DNA from: an uncultured bacterium
GTDB taxonomy: Bacteria > Verrucomicrobiota > Kiritimatiellia > CAIKKV01 > CAITUY01
Reading direction: 5' to 3'
Length of the DNA: 7,205 nt
Assembly (NCBI GenBank): GCA_903934155.1
Contig: CAIZMS010000289.1
Location: 1 to 7,205 of the forward strand
Part shown: one piece after another, positions 7,153 to 7,205 of the stretch
Layout of the letters: the number at the start of each line of letters is the position of its first letter
Numbering within the stretch: the stretch's first letter is position 1
Translations under genes and position numbers: made by a program
Notes under the pieces: model-generated
The model's input: the letters and a program-made list of their open reading frames with translations, nothing else
Database searches by the model: none
Told to the model about the DNA's origin: nothing

Positions 7153-7157
7153 CTCCT
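7153..7157 (-). promoter_or_regulatory. Ribosome binding site of ilvB
   Basis: AGGAG on the minus strand, inside the purine run AAGAGGAGAG (7160-7151), 8 nt before the ATG at 7144. It is the strongest Shine-Dalgarno sequence in the window, as expected for the first gene of an operon, and it fixes the ilvB start. Confidence 0.75.
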
Positions 7158-7172
7158 CTTCTGAATCCTGGC

Positions 7173-7178
7173 ATTATA
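7173..7178 (-). promoter_or_regulatory. Candidate -10 box of the ilvB operon promoter
   Basis: A perfect TATAAT on the minus strand, in an AT-rich patch (TTTATATAACTATAAT) that stands out in GC-rich surroundings. Transcription would begin near 7166, giving a leader of about 22 nt that still contains the ribosome binding site. No good -35 is seen: at 16-17 bp spacing the sequence is TGGGTT or GTGGGT, poor against TTGACA. It may need an activator, or may only be chance AT richness. Confidence 0.45.
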
Positions 7179-7188
7179 GTTATATAAA

Positions 7189-7205
7189 CGAAAAAACCCA
7201 CCGCT
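7189..7205 (-). terminator. Possible 3' arm and T-run of a terminator or attenuator, cut by the window edge
   Basis: Reading the minus strand from the edge gives AGCGGTGGG followed by six T and then CG. A GC-rich arm followed by a T-run is the 3' half of an intrinsic terminator; its partner would be a CCCACCGCT-like arm just outside the window. It could end the gene upstream of ilvB, act as an attenuator in an ilvB leader, or serve as a two-way terminator, since the other strand has the matching A-run. The pairing arm is not visible, so this stays tentative. Confidence 0.35.

Noticed and set aside
1..7205. A novel defence, mobile or CRISPR-type system
   Set aside because: Every gene belongs to a known metabolic or RNA-processing family; no direct-repeat array, integrase, transposase or toxin-antitoxin pattern is present.

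Overview
The window shows a compact biosynthetic gene cluster from a free-living, Gram-negative-type bacterium of moderately high GC content. No mobile element, RNA gene or CRISPR array is visible. The lineage cannot be fixed from this sequence. A PcnB-type poly(A) polymerase next to an ilvB-ilvN-leuA-aroE run, plus an unusual inserted loop in IlvB, makes me lean weakly to the PVC group (Verrucomicrobiota, Kiritimatiellota or Lentisphaerota), but this is only an impression.

Layout. On the plus strand, positions 1-1363 hold the 3' part of pcnB, which enters from beyond the left edge. Everything else is on the minus strand and reads from right to left: ilvB (7144-5426), ilvN (5411-4917), leuA (4909-3341), aroE (3344-2481) and a membrane-anchored metallophosphoesterase (2474-1347). 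The junctions are very tight: 14 bp, 7 bp, a 4-bp ATGA overlap and 6 bp. This argues for one transcript with coupled translation. The phosphoesterase and pcnB converge and overlap by 17 bp at their 3' ends. The 61 bp upstream of ilvB hold a good Shine-Dalgarno sequence, a perfect TATAAT, and at the window edge what looks like the 3' arm and T-run of a terminator or attenuator.

Function. IlvB and IlvN together form acetohydroxyacid synthase, the first common step towards valine, leucine and isoleucine. LeuA then commits 2-ketoisovalerate to leucine. ilvC and ilvD, needed in between, are not in the window. AroE makes shikimate for aromatic amino acids, so the operon joins branched-chain and aromatic synthesis. 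The last gene is a four-motif metallophosphoesterase with an N-terminal membrane region and unknown substrate. PcnB adds poly(A) tails to RNA and belongs to another transcription unit.

Most of the window is ordinary metabolism. The points worth a second look are a run of six 9-bp GAT-led repeats encoding Asp triplets inside the PcnB catalytic domain, an inserted loop of about 16 residues next to the IlvB active-site channel, an acidic cofactor loop in AroE that suggests NAD rather than NADP, the convergent gene overlap, and the cut-off regulatory element upstream of ilvB.
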